A stretch of 64,000 bases of DNA, taken from contig NW_004797304.1 in NCBI RefSeq assembly GCF_000002075.1, positions 913,328 to 977,327 of the forward strand, read 5' to 3'. Positions 63,611-64,000 of this stretch are shown piece after piece. How positions within the stretch are numbered: position 1 is the first letter of the stretch; every line of letters starts with the position of its first letter. Position numbers and translations under genes: made by a program. A model generated the notes under the pieces. It worked only from the letters and a program-made list of their open reading frames with translations. It did not search any database and had not been told where the DNA came from. This stretch comes from Aplysia californica (Eukaryota; Mollusca; Gastropoda; Aplysiida; Aplysiidae).

Positions 63611-64000
63611 GATTCTGTTGTTGACTTATGGCTTACTACAATGGACTTTGCTTGAGATAATAGGAACACTGGAAAGACGTCATTTAAGCCATGAAAATAA
63701 TTCACTCAATTTCTCTACCTTTTTAGAATATTGGTGGGTGATATAATTAAAAAAGGCGTCTTAGTATTTAAAGTCATTTTGTCAGAATTCACCTCTTCAA
63801 GTTCAAGCCGAGTCCACTGTATTCTGATGTTCTTGTTTCAGAGTGTGTGGTGCATGCCTCTGATCATTAAAAAAGTGACTATTTTCAACAAAGTTTTTGA
63901 TTATTTTTGTTAATGAATTTTTTATAACAAAATTCTTTGGTGTTCGCAACTCTCTCTCTCTCTCGCTCTATCTGTCACTTACACACTTTTATGCACTCAA

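Overview
The window is animal nuclear DNA: intron-rich genes with GT-AG introns, dense tRNA-derived SINEs, non-autonomous DNA transposons, microsatellites and a 100-base assembly gap. SINE types resembling those of lophotrochozoans, frequent TCTAGATC-rich stretches and the grade of protein divergence from human suggest a mollusc, perhaps a gastropod. This assignment is an inference.

Two conserved host genes lie head to head. On the minus strand, 13,500 down to 3,331, five exons encode the first 264 residues of an ATG2-type bridge-like lipid-transfer protein of autophagy; the rest of the gene runs off the left edge. On the plus strand, 24,256-57,891, 39 coding exons that stay in frame at every junction encode a complete DCAF1 (VPRBP) protein of 1,505 residues. 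DCAF1 is the WD40 substrate receptor of the CUL4-DDB1 ubiquitin ligase. It has an armadillo-like N-terminal half, a LisH motif, a WD40 domain with two WDxR motifs and an acidic tail. Its last 3' splice site, stop codon, 3' UTR and a plausible poly(A) signal (59,142) are all inside the window.

Layout: 1-3,330, repeats left of the last visible ATG2 exon. 3,331-13,500, ATG2 exons, with two full SINEs, TTAA-type elements and a 1.9 kb pogo-like element in the introns. 13,565-15,058, a hAT-like element with perfect 8-bp target duplications just upstream of the ATG2 start codon. 15,059-24,203, the divergent intergenic and 5' UTR region, holding GAACGTTC palindrome arrays, a long inverted-repeat element and a decayed MULE-like transposase. 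24,204-59,165, DCAF1 with introns carrying SINEs, TTAA and pogo-like MITEs and one LINE fragment. 59,166-64,000, no recognisable gene.

The observations I rate highest are: a 26-bp stem in the DCAF1 3' UTR whose only non-Watson-Crick pairs are G-U wobbles in the sense strand; a decayed or alternative copy of the end of ATG2 exon 5, with its splice donor, inside intron 3; a SINE tail forming the 3' splice site region of DCAF1 exon 15; the transposon at the ATG2 promoter; and the palindrome arrays between the two genes. No rRNA, genuine tRNA gene, CRISPR array or virus-derived element was recognised. All alignments were made by eye.
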